Positions 37,512 through 45,496 of a stretch of DNA of 64,000 bases are shown here, piece after piece. A program made the position numbers and the translations under genes. How positions within the stretch are numbered: position 1 is the first letter of the stretch; every line of letters begins with the position of its first letter. The DNA lies in assembly GCF_002102185.1 (NCBI RefSeq), contig NZ_LQOW01000006.1, forward strand, positions 186,001 through 250,000, in the 5' to 3' direction. The notes under the pieces are model-generated. The model saw nothing but the letters and a program-made list of their open reading frames with translations. It made no database searches and was not told the origin of the DNA. This stretch comes from Mycobacterium fragae. GTDB taxonomy: Bacteria > Actinomycetota > Actinomycetes > Mycobacteriales > Mycobacteriaceae.

Positions 37512-38171
37512 ATGCGGCTGTGCATCGTGGCGGCGGTCGCCCTGCTGCTTGCGGCGTGTGGCCAGGCAGGTGAAACTACGGCGCCATCGCGCAGCGCACC
37601 CGCTCGCCGTATCAACCCCGCGAAGATCAAGCGGGTGGGCGGCGAACTTCCGCCCGGTTACGAAGTGAGCGCCGTATCGGATACGCCCGATCCGCCTACG
37701 ATCTGGGGTCTTGGCGGCGGCTGGACGGCCGATCCCGCGCGCTGCGCGGTATTGGCCGACCCGGCCGATAGGCAAGGCGTGTCCGCTCAAGGTATCTCGG
37801 GCTCGGGTGCCGGCGGCATTGTCTATGCGCTGGTCGTCGCTGCACCGAGGGGCCCGGTGGCGCTGGACCAGACCGTGGTTGCGGGCTGCCCGCATTGGAG
37901 CATGTCGAGCGGGCGCGCGACGTCCCGGGTTCATCTCATCGAGTCGCCACGCATCGACGGGGCCCAAACCCTCGGCATGGCCGCCGACACCACGACTTCG
38001 GTCGAAGGCGGTAATGAAATCGTCTCCCGCGCAAGCACCTTCACCGCGTACCTCGGCGACTATTATGCGTTCACCACACTGATCAGCGACCCGGGCGCGG
38101 CACATCCGCCGTTGCCACCGCAATTCGCGGCAGACCTGCTGGTGAAATCCGTGTCGGCATTACGCAGCTGA
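37512..38171 (+). CDS. Lipoprotein, first of a tandem pair (DUF5642-like)
   Basis: A 219-residue protein with a lipoprotein signal: MRLCIVAAVALLLAACG, lipobox LAAC with cysteine 16. The mature part starts disordered (Thr/Ser/Pro), then has a compact domain with a Cys pair (DPARCAVLADP, VAGCPHWSMS) that may form a disulfide. The C-terminus ends LLVKSVSALRS, nearly the same as the next gene. It starts two bases after the pat stop, so it is probably co-transcribed. Function unknown. Confidence 0.82.
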   Translation: MRLCIVAAVALLLAACGQAGETTAPSRSAPARRINPAKIKRVGGELPPGYEVSAVSDTPDPPTIWGLGGGWTADPARCAVLADPADRQGVSAQGISGSGAGGIVYALVVAAPRGPVALDQTVVAGCPHWSMSSGRATSRVHLIESPRIDGAQTLGMAADTTTSVEGGNEIVSRASTFTAYLGDYYAFTTLISDPGAAHPPLPPQFAADLLVKSVSALRS

Positions 38172-38197
38172 CGACGGGTGCGTTAGATTGGCCCCCG

Positions 38198-38854
38198 ATG
38201 AAGAGGATGGCCGTCGCGATTGCAAGCGCCTTTTTGCTGGCGGCATGCTCATCGGCAGGGTCGTCGGAAACCACCTCGGCCGATATCACGAAGATTTCTC
38301 AAGTGAAGTCGAGCTTCGGGCCGGATTATCAGGTCAAGGACATCCCGAAGACCGGTGTCGATCCCAGGGTGTTGTCGACGCACAAGCTGCCGCCGGGGTT
38401 GAGGTTCGACCCCGCGGACTGCGCGAAATTCGTGGCGGGCCAGGAGATGCCACCGGGGCTACAGGGCAACATGGCCGCGGTGTCTGCCGAGGGCGACGGC
38501 AACCGCTTCATTGCGATCGCCCTGCAGACGTCGCAAGCTGTGCCGTTCACCGACCCTGGGCCACACTGCCAGAAAGTCGGATTCGACGGGGGCAAGGTGC
38601 GCGGTGTCATCGAGGTCGTCGACGTCCCGCAGATCGACGGCACCCGCACGCTGGGAGTGCACCGGATACTGCAAACGACCATCGACGGTCAGCAACGCAG
38701 CGGCGAGCTATACAACTACTCCGCGCACTTCGGGGAGTACCAGGTGATCGTCACCGCCAACCCGCTGGTCGCACCCGGCAAGCCGGTCGCCCCCGTCGAC
38801 ACCAACCGTGCGCGTGACTTACTCGTCAAATCGGTCGCCGCGGTCCGGAGCTAG
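38198..38854 (+). CDS. Lipoprotein, second of a tandem pair (DUF5642-like)
   Basis: A 218-residue lipoprotein: MKRMAVAIASAFLLAACSS with lipobox LAAC. It has the same layout as its upstream neighbour: low-complexity linker, SFGPDYQVKDIP, a Cys pair (DPADCAKFV, DPGPHCQKVG) and the ending LLVKSVAAVRS. The pair arose by tandem duplication and has since diverged strongly. Its TAG lies in a CTAG shared with the stop of the convergent AlkB-like gene. Confidence 0.82.
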   Translation: MKRMAVAIASAFLLAACSSAGSSETTSADITKISQVKSSFGPDYQVKDIPKTGVDPRVLSTHKLPPGLRFDPADCAKFVAGQEMPPGLQGNMAAVSAEGDGNRFIAIALQTSQAVPFTDPGPHCQKVGFDGGKVRGVIEVVDVPQIDGTRTLGVHRILQTTIDGQQRSGELYNYSAHFGEYQVIVTANPLVAPGKPVAPVDTNRARDLLVKSVAAVRS

Positions 38855-39447
38855 CGCACATCCCTGGGTCGGAACTGGATGCTGACCCTCGGTCCCGCGC
38901 ACACGGATGTCTTGGGAACCGAGTGCTCCCAGGTGCGCTGGCATGATCCGCCCATCACCAACAAATCGCCGTGAGCCTGCGGCAGTCGCAACGACGCTCC
39001 ACCGCCGCGTGGCCGCAACGCGAAGGTGCGAGTCGCGCCGAGGCTGACGATCGCCACCATCGTGTCTTCGGTGCTGCTGCGGCCGATGGTGTCGCCGTGC
39101 CAGGCGACACTGTCGGACCCGTCGCGATAGAGGCACAGGCCCACGGTGGTGAACGGCTCGCCCAGCTCGCCGGCGTAGATGTCGTTGAGCCGGCGCCGCA
39201 GCCGGGAAAGCCGCGGATGCGGCGGGTCCTCGACGCTCAGGTCATGGAAGCTCACCAGGCGCGGCACGTCGACCACCCGGTCATACATCGGGCGGCGCTC
39301 GGCGCGCCAGGGCACGTTCGTCAGCAGCTCGTCGAAGAGCTCGTCGGCGCCGCTCAGCCAGCCGGAACGGATGTCGATCCACGCGCCGTCACCGAGCGCG
39401 CGGCGCTCGTTGCAGTCGAACAGCGACTCCTGTACCGCAATCGCCAC
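38851..39447 (-). CDS. AlkB-like 2-oxoglutarate/Fe(II) dioxygenase
   Basis: A 198-residue AlkB-family protein. Iron ligands are H117 and D119 (VAWHGDT) and H175 (RTWEHSVPK); the 2-oxoglutarate arginine is in RVSIQFRPRD near 187. These enzymes remove alkyl groups from DNA or RNA bases oxidatively. Position and length match Rv1000c. It is convergent with the lipoprotein gene (shared CTAG) and lies 34 bases downstream of soxR on the same strand. Confidence 0.88.
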   Translation of the reverse strand: MAIAVQESLFDCNERRALGDGAWIDIRSGWLSGADELFDELLTNVPWRAERRPMYDRVVDVPRLVSFHDLSVEDPPHPRLSRLRRRLNDIYAGELGEPFTTVGLCLYRDGSDSVAWHGDTIGRSSTEDTMVAIVSLGATRTFALRPRGGGASLRLPQAHGDLLVMGGSCQRTWEHSVPKTSVCAGPRVSIQFRPRDVR

Positions 39448-39481
39448 GGCGGCCAGTTTATCGCACGGACGTTCGAAGGCT

Positions 39482-39913
39482 CTACAGCCGTACCGGGCCG
39501 GGCCCCTGCGCGGCCAGCACGTCGCCTGGATTGGACAGTGCGCAGCTGCGCAGGCTCAGGCAACCGCAGCCGATGCAATCGGCGAGGTTGTCGCGCAGCC
39601 GCTGAAGGTGCAGGATCCGGTCGTCTAAGTCGGCCCGCCAGCCGGCGGACAGCCGCGCCCAGTCTTTGCTGGTCGGCACCCGGTCGCTGGGCAGGGTGGC
39701 CAGCGCCTCGCGAACGCGGGCCAGCGGAATGCCCAGTCGCTGCGACATCCTAATGAATGCGACGCGGCGCAGCGTGTCGCGAGCGTAGCGGCGCTGGTTG
39801 CCCGACGTGCGCCGACTTGTGATCAGCCCCTGCCGCTCGTAGAAGTGCAGAGCTGAGATCGCCACGCCGGCCCGGGCGGCCAGTTCACCGGGCGACAGCT
39901 CCTGGGAATTCAT
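39482..39913 (-). CDS. soxR: Redox-sensing MerR-family regulator SoxR
   Basis: A 143-residue MerR-type activator. The winged helix-turn-helix covers residues 6-75 (LSPGELAARAGVAISALHFYERQGL), followed by a dimerisation helix. The [2Fe-2S] ligands are four cysteines in CIGCGCLSLRSC (C113, C116, C118, C124), the SoxR signature. It senses redox-cycling compounds. A SoxR-box-like sequence is immediately upstream of its ATG. It may also control the AlkB-like gene downstream. Confidence 0.93.
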   Translation of the reverse strand: MNSQELSPGELAARAGVAISALHFYERQGLITSRRTSGNQRRYARDTLRRVAFIRMSQRLGIPLARVREALATLPSDRVPTSKDWARLSAGWRADLDDRILHLQRLRDNLADCIGCGCLSLRSCALSNPGDVLAAQGPGPVRL

Positions 39914-39914
39914 A

Positions 39915-39932
39915 CCTAAACCATACTTGAGC
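39915..39932. promoter_or_regulatory. SoxR-box-like operator
   Basis: On the minus strand GCTCAAGTATGGTTTAGG agrees at 12 of 18 positions with the SoxR box CCTCAAGTTAACTTGAGG. It starts two bases before the soxR ATG, so a transcript from an overlapping promoter would be nearly leaderless and self-controlled. The weak right half lowers certainty. Confidence 0.45.
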
Positions 39933-39937
39933 TCTTA

Positions 39938-39999
39938 CGCGAGATAGAAGCCACGGCTGTGATTTCAGGCGGCGTCACGACCCTGGCTGCTATCTCGCG
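39938..39999. repeat. Hairpin repeat, copy 1 (3' end of nuclease-fold gene)
   Basis: CGCGAGATAGAAGCCACGG on the left and CCCTGGCTGCTATCTCGCG on the right form a large imperfect hairpin. The right arm is also the last codons of the nuclease-fold gene. AGAAGCCACGGCTGTG (39946-39961) is identical in copy 2 at 40885-40900. Confidence 0.75.
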
Positions 40000-40843
40000 G
40001 CGGGCGGTCGTAACCGCGACGGACAAAGGCGTGGCGCACGCGCTGCAGAATGTCGGCCGGGTGGCTCTCAATCACGACGCGAATAATGATCCAGCCCTTG
40101 CGCTCGAGCATCTCGATGCGGGCGATATCCCGGAGAAATTGGTGTCGACTGGTGCGGTGATGATCACCGTCGTACTCAACGCCGATTTTGAGGTCTTCCC
40201 AACCCATGTCGACAAATGCCGTCATCGCTCCGTCTGTTACCCGGATCTGAGTGGTTGGACGCGGAAACCCGGCGTCGACCAAGAGCAACCGCAGCCAAGA
40301 TTCCTTGGGTGACTCGGCGCCGGCGTCCATCAGGTCGATAAATTCCCGGGCGCGTTTGTTCCCGCGTGCACCGGGATAACGATTCACCAGGCGTAGCACG
40401 TCCATCTGTTTCATGCCTGTCGCTCTCGCTAGCGCGTCGAGGTGGGCGATGGCCATCGTTCGCGGGAGATGTCGAGCGAGGTCGAATCCCGTTCTCGCTG
40501 GCGTCGCAATAGGTAGTCCCTCAACAGACATCACTTCGTCGGGCTGGAATCGCTCGTTGCGAACGATCGTGCCGGGCGGGCGATGATTGTTGCGCCAGAG
40601 CAATTCGACCGGCGCGTACTCGTCGACCCACTCCGCGCCGTGCAGTGCCGCAGCTGCGCGTCCGGTGATCACCGCTCTACGGCCCGACCACAGCCATGCG
40701 CCGATGGTCATCAGCTCCAGCGATCGGCACAGCGATTTCGGGATGTAGACATCCGGAAGGATTGGCCGGTAGTTCCAGCGCAGCTGGCCACGGGTGAGCG
40801 AGCCTTGAGCAATGGCTTCGCTGCCGATGATGACCTCGTCCAT
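39965..40843 (-). CDS. AbiEi-like N-terminus plus DUF559/Vsr-type nuclease-fold protein
   Basis: A protein of about 292 residues from ATG 40843. The N-terminal two thirds resemble the AbiEi/transcriptional-regulator type (SEAIAQGSLTRGQLRWNYRP, ITGRAAAALHGAEWV, then LPIATPARTGFDLARHLP). The C-terminal 100 residues fit the DUF559/Vsr restriction-endonuclease fold (ESWLRLLLVDAGFP, VDMGWEDLKIGVEYDGDHHR, IARIEMLERKGWIIIRV). Single-gene proteins of this type are common in actinobacteria; their function is not known, though a toxin or defence role is often suspected. It is bracketed by two copies of a hairpin repeat. Confidence 0.8.
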   Translation of the reverse strand: MDEVIIGSEAIAQGSLTRGQLRWNYRPILPDVYIPKSLCRSLELMTIGAWLWSGRRAVITGRAAAALHGAEWVDEYAPVELLWRNNHRPPGTIVRNERFQPDEVMSVEGLPIATPARTGFDLARHLPRTMAIAHLDALARATGMKQMDVLRLVNRYPGARGNKRAREFIDLMDAGAESPKESWLRLLLVDAGFPRPTTQIRVTDGAMTAFVDMGWEDLKIGVEYDGDHHRTSRHQFLRDIARIEMLERKGWIIIRVVIESHPADILQRVRHAFVRRGYDRPPRDSSQGRDAA

Positions 40844-40876
40844 GCATGCGATCGTTGCGCTCAGCACCGACACGTT

Positions 40877-40938
40877 CGCGAGTCAGAAGCCACGGCTGTG
40901 GAAGAGCGCAAAACCACAGCCCTGGCTTCTATCTCGCG
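40877..40938. repeat. Hairpin repeat, copy 2 (5' side of nuclease-fold gene)
   Basis: CGCGAGTCAGAAGCCACGG and GCCCTGGCTTCTATCTCGCG, extended by CTGTGG/CCACAG around a 12-base loop, form a hairpin with about 23 paired bases. It lies between the start of the nuclease-fold gene and the 3' end of pmt and could also stop pmt transcription. Same orientation as copy 1, 939 bases away. Confidence 0.78.
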
Positions 40939-40945
40939 CTGAGAA

Positions 40946-42496
40946 CTAGCGCCAACTGGGCAGCCAGATCTCCATGTTCCAGGTGGACGGCGAAATCGGC
41001 TGCCCGGTAAGCACGGGAAACAGCCACGCGAAGTTCGTCAGCACGAGGGCCACGTAACAGGACACGGCGATGAGCGAAAGGGTACGACGCTCGGCATTTT
41101 GTCCGGGCCTATACAGGACGTCGCCGCAGATCAACGCGATCGCCATCACGAGAAACGGCGCCATGGTGGCCGCATAGAAGAAGTACATTTGCCGGTCGAT
41201 GTCGGCAAACCACGGCAGCCAGCCCGCGCAGTAGCCGACTAGCACCACGGCGTAGCGCCAGTCGCGGCGCACGAATGTCCGCCAGCACGCGTAGCCGAGT
41301 ACCGGCAGCGAGAGCCACCAGAGCGCCGGCGTGCCGACCAGCATGAGCGCTTTCACGCACGACTGCGCGCCGCAGCCGGGAACGTTCTGCTGGTCGATGG
41401 CATAGAGCACTGGTCGCAGGCTCATCGGCCATGCCCACGGCTTGGATTCCCACGGGTGGTAGTTGCCCGCGGAATTGGTTAACCCGGCGTGAAATTGGTA
41501 GGCCTTGTAGGTGTAATGCCACAGCGACCGGATGGCGTCGGGCAGCGGGAAACGGCTGTGCGGTCCGATCGACTGGCCGACCTCGTGTCGGTCGATCGCC
41601 GTCTCGGAGGCGAACCATGGTGCGTAGCAAGCCAAATACACGGCAAACGGAATGAGCAGCAACGCATAGCCGGTCGGCGCAATGTCGCGGCGGATCACTC
41701 CGAGCCATGGGCGCAGCACGCGATATTGCCGGCGCGCCGCGATGTCGAACGCCAACGACATCAGCCCGAAGAACGCCACGAAGTACAGCCCGGACCACTT
41801 TGTCGCACAAGCCAATCCGAGCAGCACGCCGGCGCCGAAGCGCCACCAGCGCACTCCCAGGCGCGGTCCCCACACCGTCTCGGTGATGCGGCCTTCGGTC
41901 AGCGCGATGTGCATGCGCTCTCGCACCTGATCGCGGTCGACGACCAGCGCACCGAAGGCGGCGACCACGAAGAACGCCAAGAAGCCGTCGAGCAGCGCGG
42001 TTCGTGACGCGACGAAGTTGACCCCGTCGGCGATGAGCAGCAGCCCGGCGATGGCGCCGACCAACGTGGAGCGGCTTATCCGCCGCACAATCCGCACCAC
42101 GAGCGCCACCATGACCACGCCGAGCAGCGCACCAATGAACCGCCAACCCACCCCGTTGTAGCCGAAGATCGCCTCACCGATCGCGACCAGCTGCTTGCCG
42201 ACCGGCGGGTGAACCACCAACCCGTATCCCGGGTTGTCCTCGACCCCGTGGTTGTGCAGCATCTGCCATGCCTGTGGCGCGTAATGCTTCTCGTCGAAAA
42301 TCGGTGTGCCCGCGTCCGTCGGCGAACCGAGGTTCACAAACCGGGTCACCGCCGCCAGCGCGGTGATCACGGCGGTCACAACCCAGCCGTGTAGCCGGTC
42401 GACGGGCCCGAAGTCGGGAACCGGCATCAGCGGCCCGGGGCTGATGACAGGTACTGCCCGCTCCTCGGTCGCGGCGTCGAGAGGCGGGGCGGTCAT
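40946..42496 (-). CDS. pmt: Dolichyl-phosphate-mannose-type protein O-mannosyltransferase Pmt
   Basis: A 516-residue polytopic GT39 enzyme with about eleven membrane helices. The catalytic acidic motif is in the first loop (PIFDEKHYAPQAWQML) and further loop motifs are GYGLVVHPPVGKQLV and NYHPWESKPWAWP. It transfers mannose from polyprenyl-phosphate-mannose to Ser/Thr of proteins exported by Sec. ATG 42496 (MTAPPLDAATEERAV) gives the expected length, close to Rv1002c. It is divergent from rsmI with a 24-base gap. Confidence 0.93.
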   Translation of the reverse strand: MTAPPLDAATEERAVPVISPGPLMPVPDFGPVDRLHGWVVTAVITALAAVTRFVNLGSPTDAGTPIFDEKHYAPQAWQMLHNHGVEDNPGYGLVVHPPVGKQLVAIGEAIFGYNGVGWRFIGALLGVVMVALVVRIVRRISRSTLVGAIAGLLLIADGVNFVASRTALLDGFLAFFVVAAFGALVVDRDQVRERMHIALTEGRITETVWGPRLGVRWWRFGAGVLLGLACATKWSGLYFVAFFGLMSLAFDIAARRQYRVLRPWLGVIRRDIAPTGYALLLIPFAVYLACYAPWFASETAIDRHEVGQSIGPHSRFPLPDAIRSLWHYTYKAYQFHAGLTNSAGNYHPWESKPWAWPMSLRPVLYAIDQQNVPGCGAQSCVKALMLVGTPALWWLSLPVLGYACWRTFVRRDWRYAVVLVGYCAGWLPWFADIDRQMYFFYAATMAPFLVMAIALICGDVLYRPGQNAERRTLSLIAVSCYVALVLTNFAWLFPVLTGQPISPSTWNMEIWLPSWR

Positions 42497-42520
42497 CACC
42501 CCGATCGTAGGCTGTTCGCC

Positions 42521-43357
42521 ATGACCGCTGGCCGATTGCTGCTGGGCGCGACGCCGTTGGGTCAGCCGTCCGATGCGTCGCCGCGGCTGATCGAGGCCCT
42601 GGGGTCGGCCGATGTGGTGGCCGCGGAAGACACCCGTCGGGTGCGGACACTGGCCAGGGCGCTCGAGGTTCGGATCACCGGCAAGGTGGTCAGCTTTTTC
42701 GATCATGTCGAGGCGTCGCGGGTGCCTGCCTTGGTCGACGAGATCGCCGCCGGCGCCACCGTGCTGGTGGTCAGCGACGCGGGGATGCCGCTGATCAGCG
42801 ACCCGGGGCACCGACTGGTGTCGGCCTGCGTCGACGCGGGCCTGCCGGTGCGGTGCCTGCCGGGCCCGTCGGCGGTCACCACTGCGCTGGCTGTGTCCGG
42901 ACTGCCGTCGGACAGGTTCTGTTTCGAGGGTTTCGTCCCGCGCAAGCAGTCGGCACGACGGGCCTGGCTGGCGTCGCTCGAACACGAGCAGCGCACGTGT
43001 GTATTCTTCGAATCGCCACGCCGGCTGCCGGCCTGTTTGCGAGATGCGGTCGAGCAGCTCGGCGGGGCCCGTCGCGCGGTGGTCTGCCGTGAGCTGACCA
43101 AGGTGCACGAGGAGGTGGTCCGTGGATCGCTGGCCGAGCTGGCGACCTGGGCGGCCGACGGTGTGCTCGGCGAGATTACCGTCGTGCTGGCGGGCGCCAC
43201 GCCGCGCGCCGACCTAGCGCCGCTGGTTGCGGAGGTGGAAAACCTGACGCGCCAAGGGATTCGCGTCAAGGACGCCTGCGCGCAGGTGATCGCCGCGACG
43301 CCCGGCGCACCATCACGGCGCGACCTCTACGACGCCGTGCTGCGGTCTAGACGCTGA
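42521..43357 (+). CDS. rsmI: 16S rRNA 2'-O-methyltransferase RsmI
   Basis: A 278-residue SAM-dependent tetrapyrrole-methylase-fold enzyme that modifies C1402 of 16S rRNA. Motifs: LLLGATPLGQPSDASPRLIE, VVAAEDTRRVRTLARAL, SDAGMPLISDPGHRLV (with the usual GTPGISDPG-type loop slightly changed), and FVPRKQSARRAWL. The final 45 bases overlap the 3' end of pabB on the other strand. Position equals Rv1003. Confidence 0.92.
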   Translation: MTAGRLLLGATPLGQPSDASPRLIEALGSADVVAAEDTRRVRTLARALEVRITGKVVSFFDHVEASRVPALVDEIAAGATVLVVSDAGMPLISDPGHRLVSACVDAGLPVRCLPGPSAVTTALAVSGLPSDRFCFEGFVPRKQSARRAWLASLEHEQRTCVFFESPRRLPACLRDAVEQLGGARRAVVCRELTKVHEEVVRGSLAELATWAADGVLGEITVVLAGATPRADLAPLVAEVENLTRQGIRVKDACAQVIAATPGAPSRRDLYDAVLRSRR

Positions 43358-44569
43358 CGCAACCCCGAGGATCGGCGCGGCCTTGTGCAGGCACTCTTCC
43401 CATTCCGCGTCGACGTCGGAGTCGGCCGTGATCCCGCCGCCCGCCCCCAGCACGGCATTGCCCACAGCGTCGAATTCGACGGTGCGGATCGCGACGTTGA
43501 GCTCGCATCCGGCCATCGGCGACGCCAAACCTACTGTGCCGCAATACACTCCCCGCCGGGATGATTCCCACCCTGAAATCAATTGCCGCGCACGTAGTTT
43601 GGGCGTGCCGGTCACCGAAGCGGGCGGGAAAGCGGCGTCGAGCAGCATCGAGGTCGGCAAGTCGACAGGCACCCGCGCCGACACCGTCGACACCAGATGC
43701 CACACGCCGGGCGCGGGCCGCACCACCAGCAGCTCGGGCACGGTGACCGACCCGGTGACCGCGACCCGGCCCAGGTCGTTGCGGACCAAATCGACGATCA
43801 TGATGTTCTCGGCGACATCCTTGACCGAGCCCCGCAGCGCCAACGGGGAAGCGTCCAACGGCAGCGTGCCCTTGATCGGGCTGGACGTCACGACATCGCC
43901 CCGCCGGCACAGGAACAGCTCCGGCGACAGCGACGCCACCGCGCCCCAGGGCCCGGCGACGAAGGCCGCCCGCGCCGGTGCCGTGCGGGCAACGCCGTCG
44001 GCGAAGAAGTCCAACGGATCCCCTTCGACCGTGCCGGCGAATTGCGTGCACACGCAGGCCTGGTAAACCTCGCCCGCGCTGATGGCCTCCAAGCAGGCCA
44101 GCACCCCGGCGCGGTGAGCGCGACGGTCGGCGGCGCCCCAGTCGATGCGCCAGGCCCGCGGCGGTGCGGGCGTCGCCAGAGCGTCGGCCAGCCACCGCGG
44201 CATCGGTGCGCCCGAGAGGCTTTCGTACCACCACTGCCGGTCGCGGTCGCGGCGCAACACGCAGTCGGTCCAGCCGCCGGCGGCTTCGGGGATGCGTGCG
44301 GGTCGCCCGTCGGCGCCGGGATCCGGGTAGGACAGGTAACCGATCCAACCACCGCCGACCGCCGGGCCGTGAGAACCCGCTCGCACGTCAAACGCATCGA
44401 CCACGTCGACGGTTCGCACCGACACACTCGGCGCGATCACCGCGAGCGCCCCGAACCAGTCGCCCGTCAGCGCAGCGGGCGGCGGCAGGTCCAGCCGATT
44501 GGCGGCGTCGCCGACGGCGCGCAGCACCCGCGGTGCGCTGCCAAGGTCGCCGAGCCGGTCGATTCGCAC
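43313..44569 (-). CDS. pabB: Aminodeoxychorismate synthase component I PabB
   Basis: A 418-residue chorismate-binding enzyme making 4-amino-4-deoxychorismate for folate. Active-site segments are SPELFLCRRGDVVTSSPIKG (with the PIKGT motif typical of PabB), LVRNDLGRVAVTGSV, PASVTGTPKLRA and RGVYCGTVGLAS. GTG 44569 (VRIDRLGDLGSAPRVL) is preferred over an upstream codon at 44590. The glutamine amidotransferase partner is not in this window. It lies 21 bases downstream of the sigma-factor gene and converges on rsmI with a 45-base overlap. Confidence 0.93.
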   Translation of the reverse strand: MRIDRLGDLGSAPRVLRAVGDAANRLDLPPPAALTGDWFGALAVIAPSVSVRTVDVVDAFDVRAGSHGPAVGGGWIGYLSYPDPGADGRPARIPEAAGGWTDCVLRRDRDRQWWYESLSGAPMPRWLADALATPAPPRAWRIDWGAADRRAHRAGVLACLEAISAGEVYQACVCTQFAGTVEGDPLDFFADGVARTAPARAAFVAGPWGAVASLSPELFLCRRGDVVTSSPIKGTLPLDASPLALRGSVKDVAENIMIVDLVRNDLGRVAVTGSVTVPELLVVRPAPGVWHLVSTVSARVPVDLPTSMLLDAAFPPASVTGTPKLRARQLISGWESSRRGVYCGTVGLASPMAGCELNVAIRTVEFDAVGNAVLGAGGGITADSDVDAEWEECLHKAAPILGVASASRPQHGVVEVAP

Positions 44570-44590
44570 GGCTCTAGCTTGACAGAACAA

Positions 44591-45496
44591 TCAGCTGCGG
44601 CGGATTTCACGCACTGTGGTCGCCGCCGCCAGCTTGTCCGGGTTGCGCATCGCGTAGAAGTTGGTGATCTTGCCGTCGGCGATCTCGACAGTGAAGACCC
44701 CCTCGAGGTGGTCACCGCGGTAGAGCAGGACCGCAGGTGCGGCGTTGCAGATCACCGTGTCCACCCGGACATCGGGGATTTGCATGCCCCGGCTCATCAG
44801 CCCGACGACCGCCCGGGCAACCTTGTCGGCGCCGACCACCGGGCGGCGCGCGGCGCTGGCCTTGCCGCCGCTGTCGGCGGTCCACACCACGTCGGGGGCC
44901 AGCATCGACATCACCGTCTGCACGTCGCCACTGGACGCGGCGGCCATGAACTCCGCGGTGATCCGGGCGTTCTGCTCCGGGTCGACCGGCGCGAAGCGGC
45001 GACGTCGAGCCTGCACGTGTTGGCGCGCCCGGTGCGCAATCTGCCGCACCGTCGCCGCGGACTTGTCGACTGCCTCGGCGATCTCGCCGTAGTCGAACCC
45101 GAACACCTCGCGCAGCACGAACACCGCGCGCTCGTCAGGGGTGAGCGTTTCCAGCAGCACCAGCATCGCCATCGACACCGATTCGGCGAGCACCACATCG
45201 GCCGACGGATCCTGCTCGTCGAGCAGCAGTGGCTCGGGCAGCCATGGCCCGACATAGTCCTCCCGGCGACGGGCACCCGCCCGCAGCGCATTGAGCGCCT
45301 GGCGGGTGACCAGCCGGGCCAGATAGGACTTGGTATCGTTCACCGTCGACAGATCCACGTCGGCCCACCGCAGATAGCTGTCCTGCAGCACATCGTCGGC
45401 TTCTGTTGTGCTGCCGAGGATTTCGTAGGCGATGGTGAACAGCAACGGCCGCAACAGGGTGAACCGGTCGGCGTGTTCGCTCGCCGAGGCGGTCAC
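44591..45496 (-). CDS. ECF sigma factor with SnoaL-like C-terminal domain (ECF41-like)
   Basis: A 301-residue extracytoplasmic-function sigma factor. Region 2 (FTLLRPLLFTIAYEILGSTTEADD) and region 4 (LTPDERAVFVLREVFGFDYG) are followed by a SnoaL-type domain (about 175-295). This is the ECF41 design, in which the extension itself controls activity. The motif at the domain junction is DSGGK here rather than the ECF41 DGGGK. GTG 45496 overlaps the flavoprotein stop by GTGA. ECF41 genes are typically coupled to an oxidoreductase gene, as seen here. It resembles SigJ/SigI-type factors of mycobacteria. Confidence 0.86.
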   Translation of the reverse strand: MTASASEHADRFTLLRPLLFTIAYEILGSTTEADDVLQDSYLRWADVDLSTVNDTKSYLARLVTRQALNALRAGARRREDYVGPWLPEPLLLDEQDPSADVVLAESVSMAMLVLLETLTPDERAVFVLREVFGFDYGEIAEAVDKSAATVRQIAHRARQHVQARRRRFAPVDPEQNARITAEFMAAASSGDVQTVMSMLAPDVVWTADSGGKASAARRPVVGADKVARAVVGLMSRGMQIPDVRVDTVICNAAPAVLLYRGDHLEGVFTVEIADGKITNFYAMRNPDKLAAATTVREIRRS

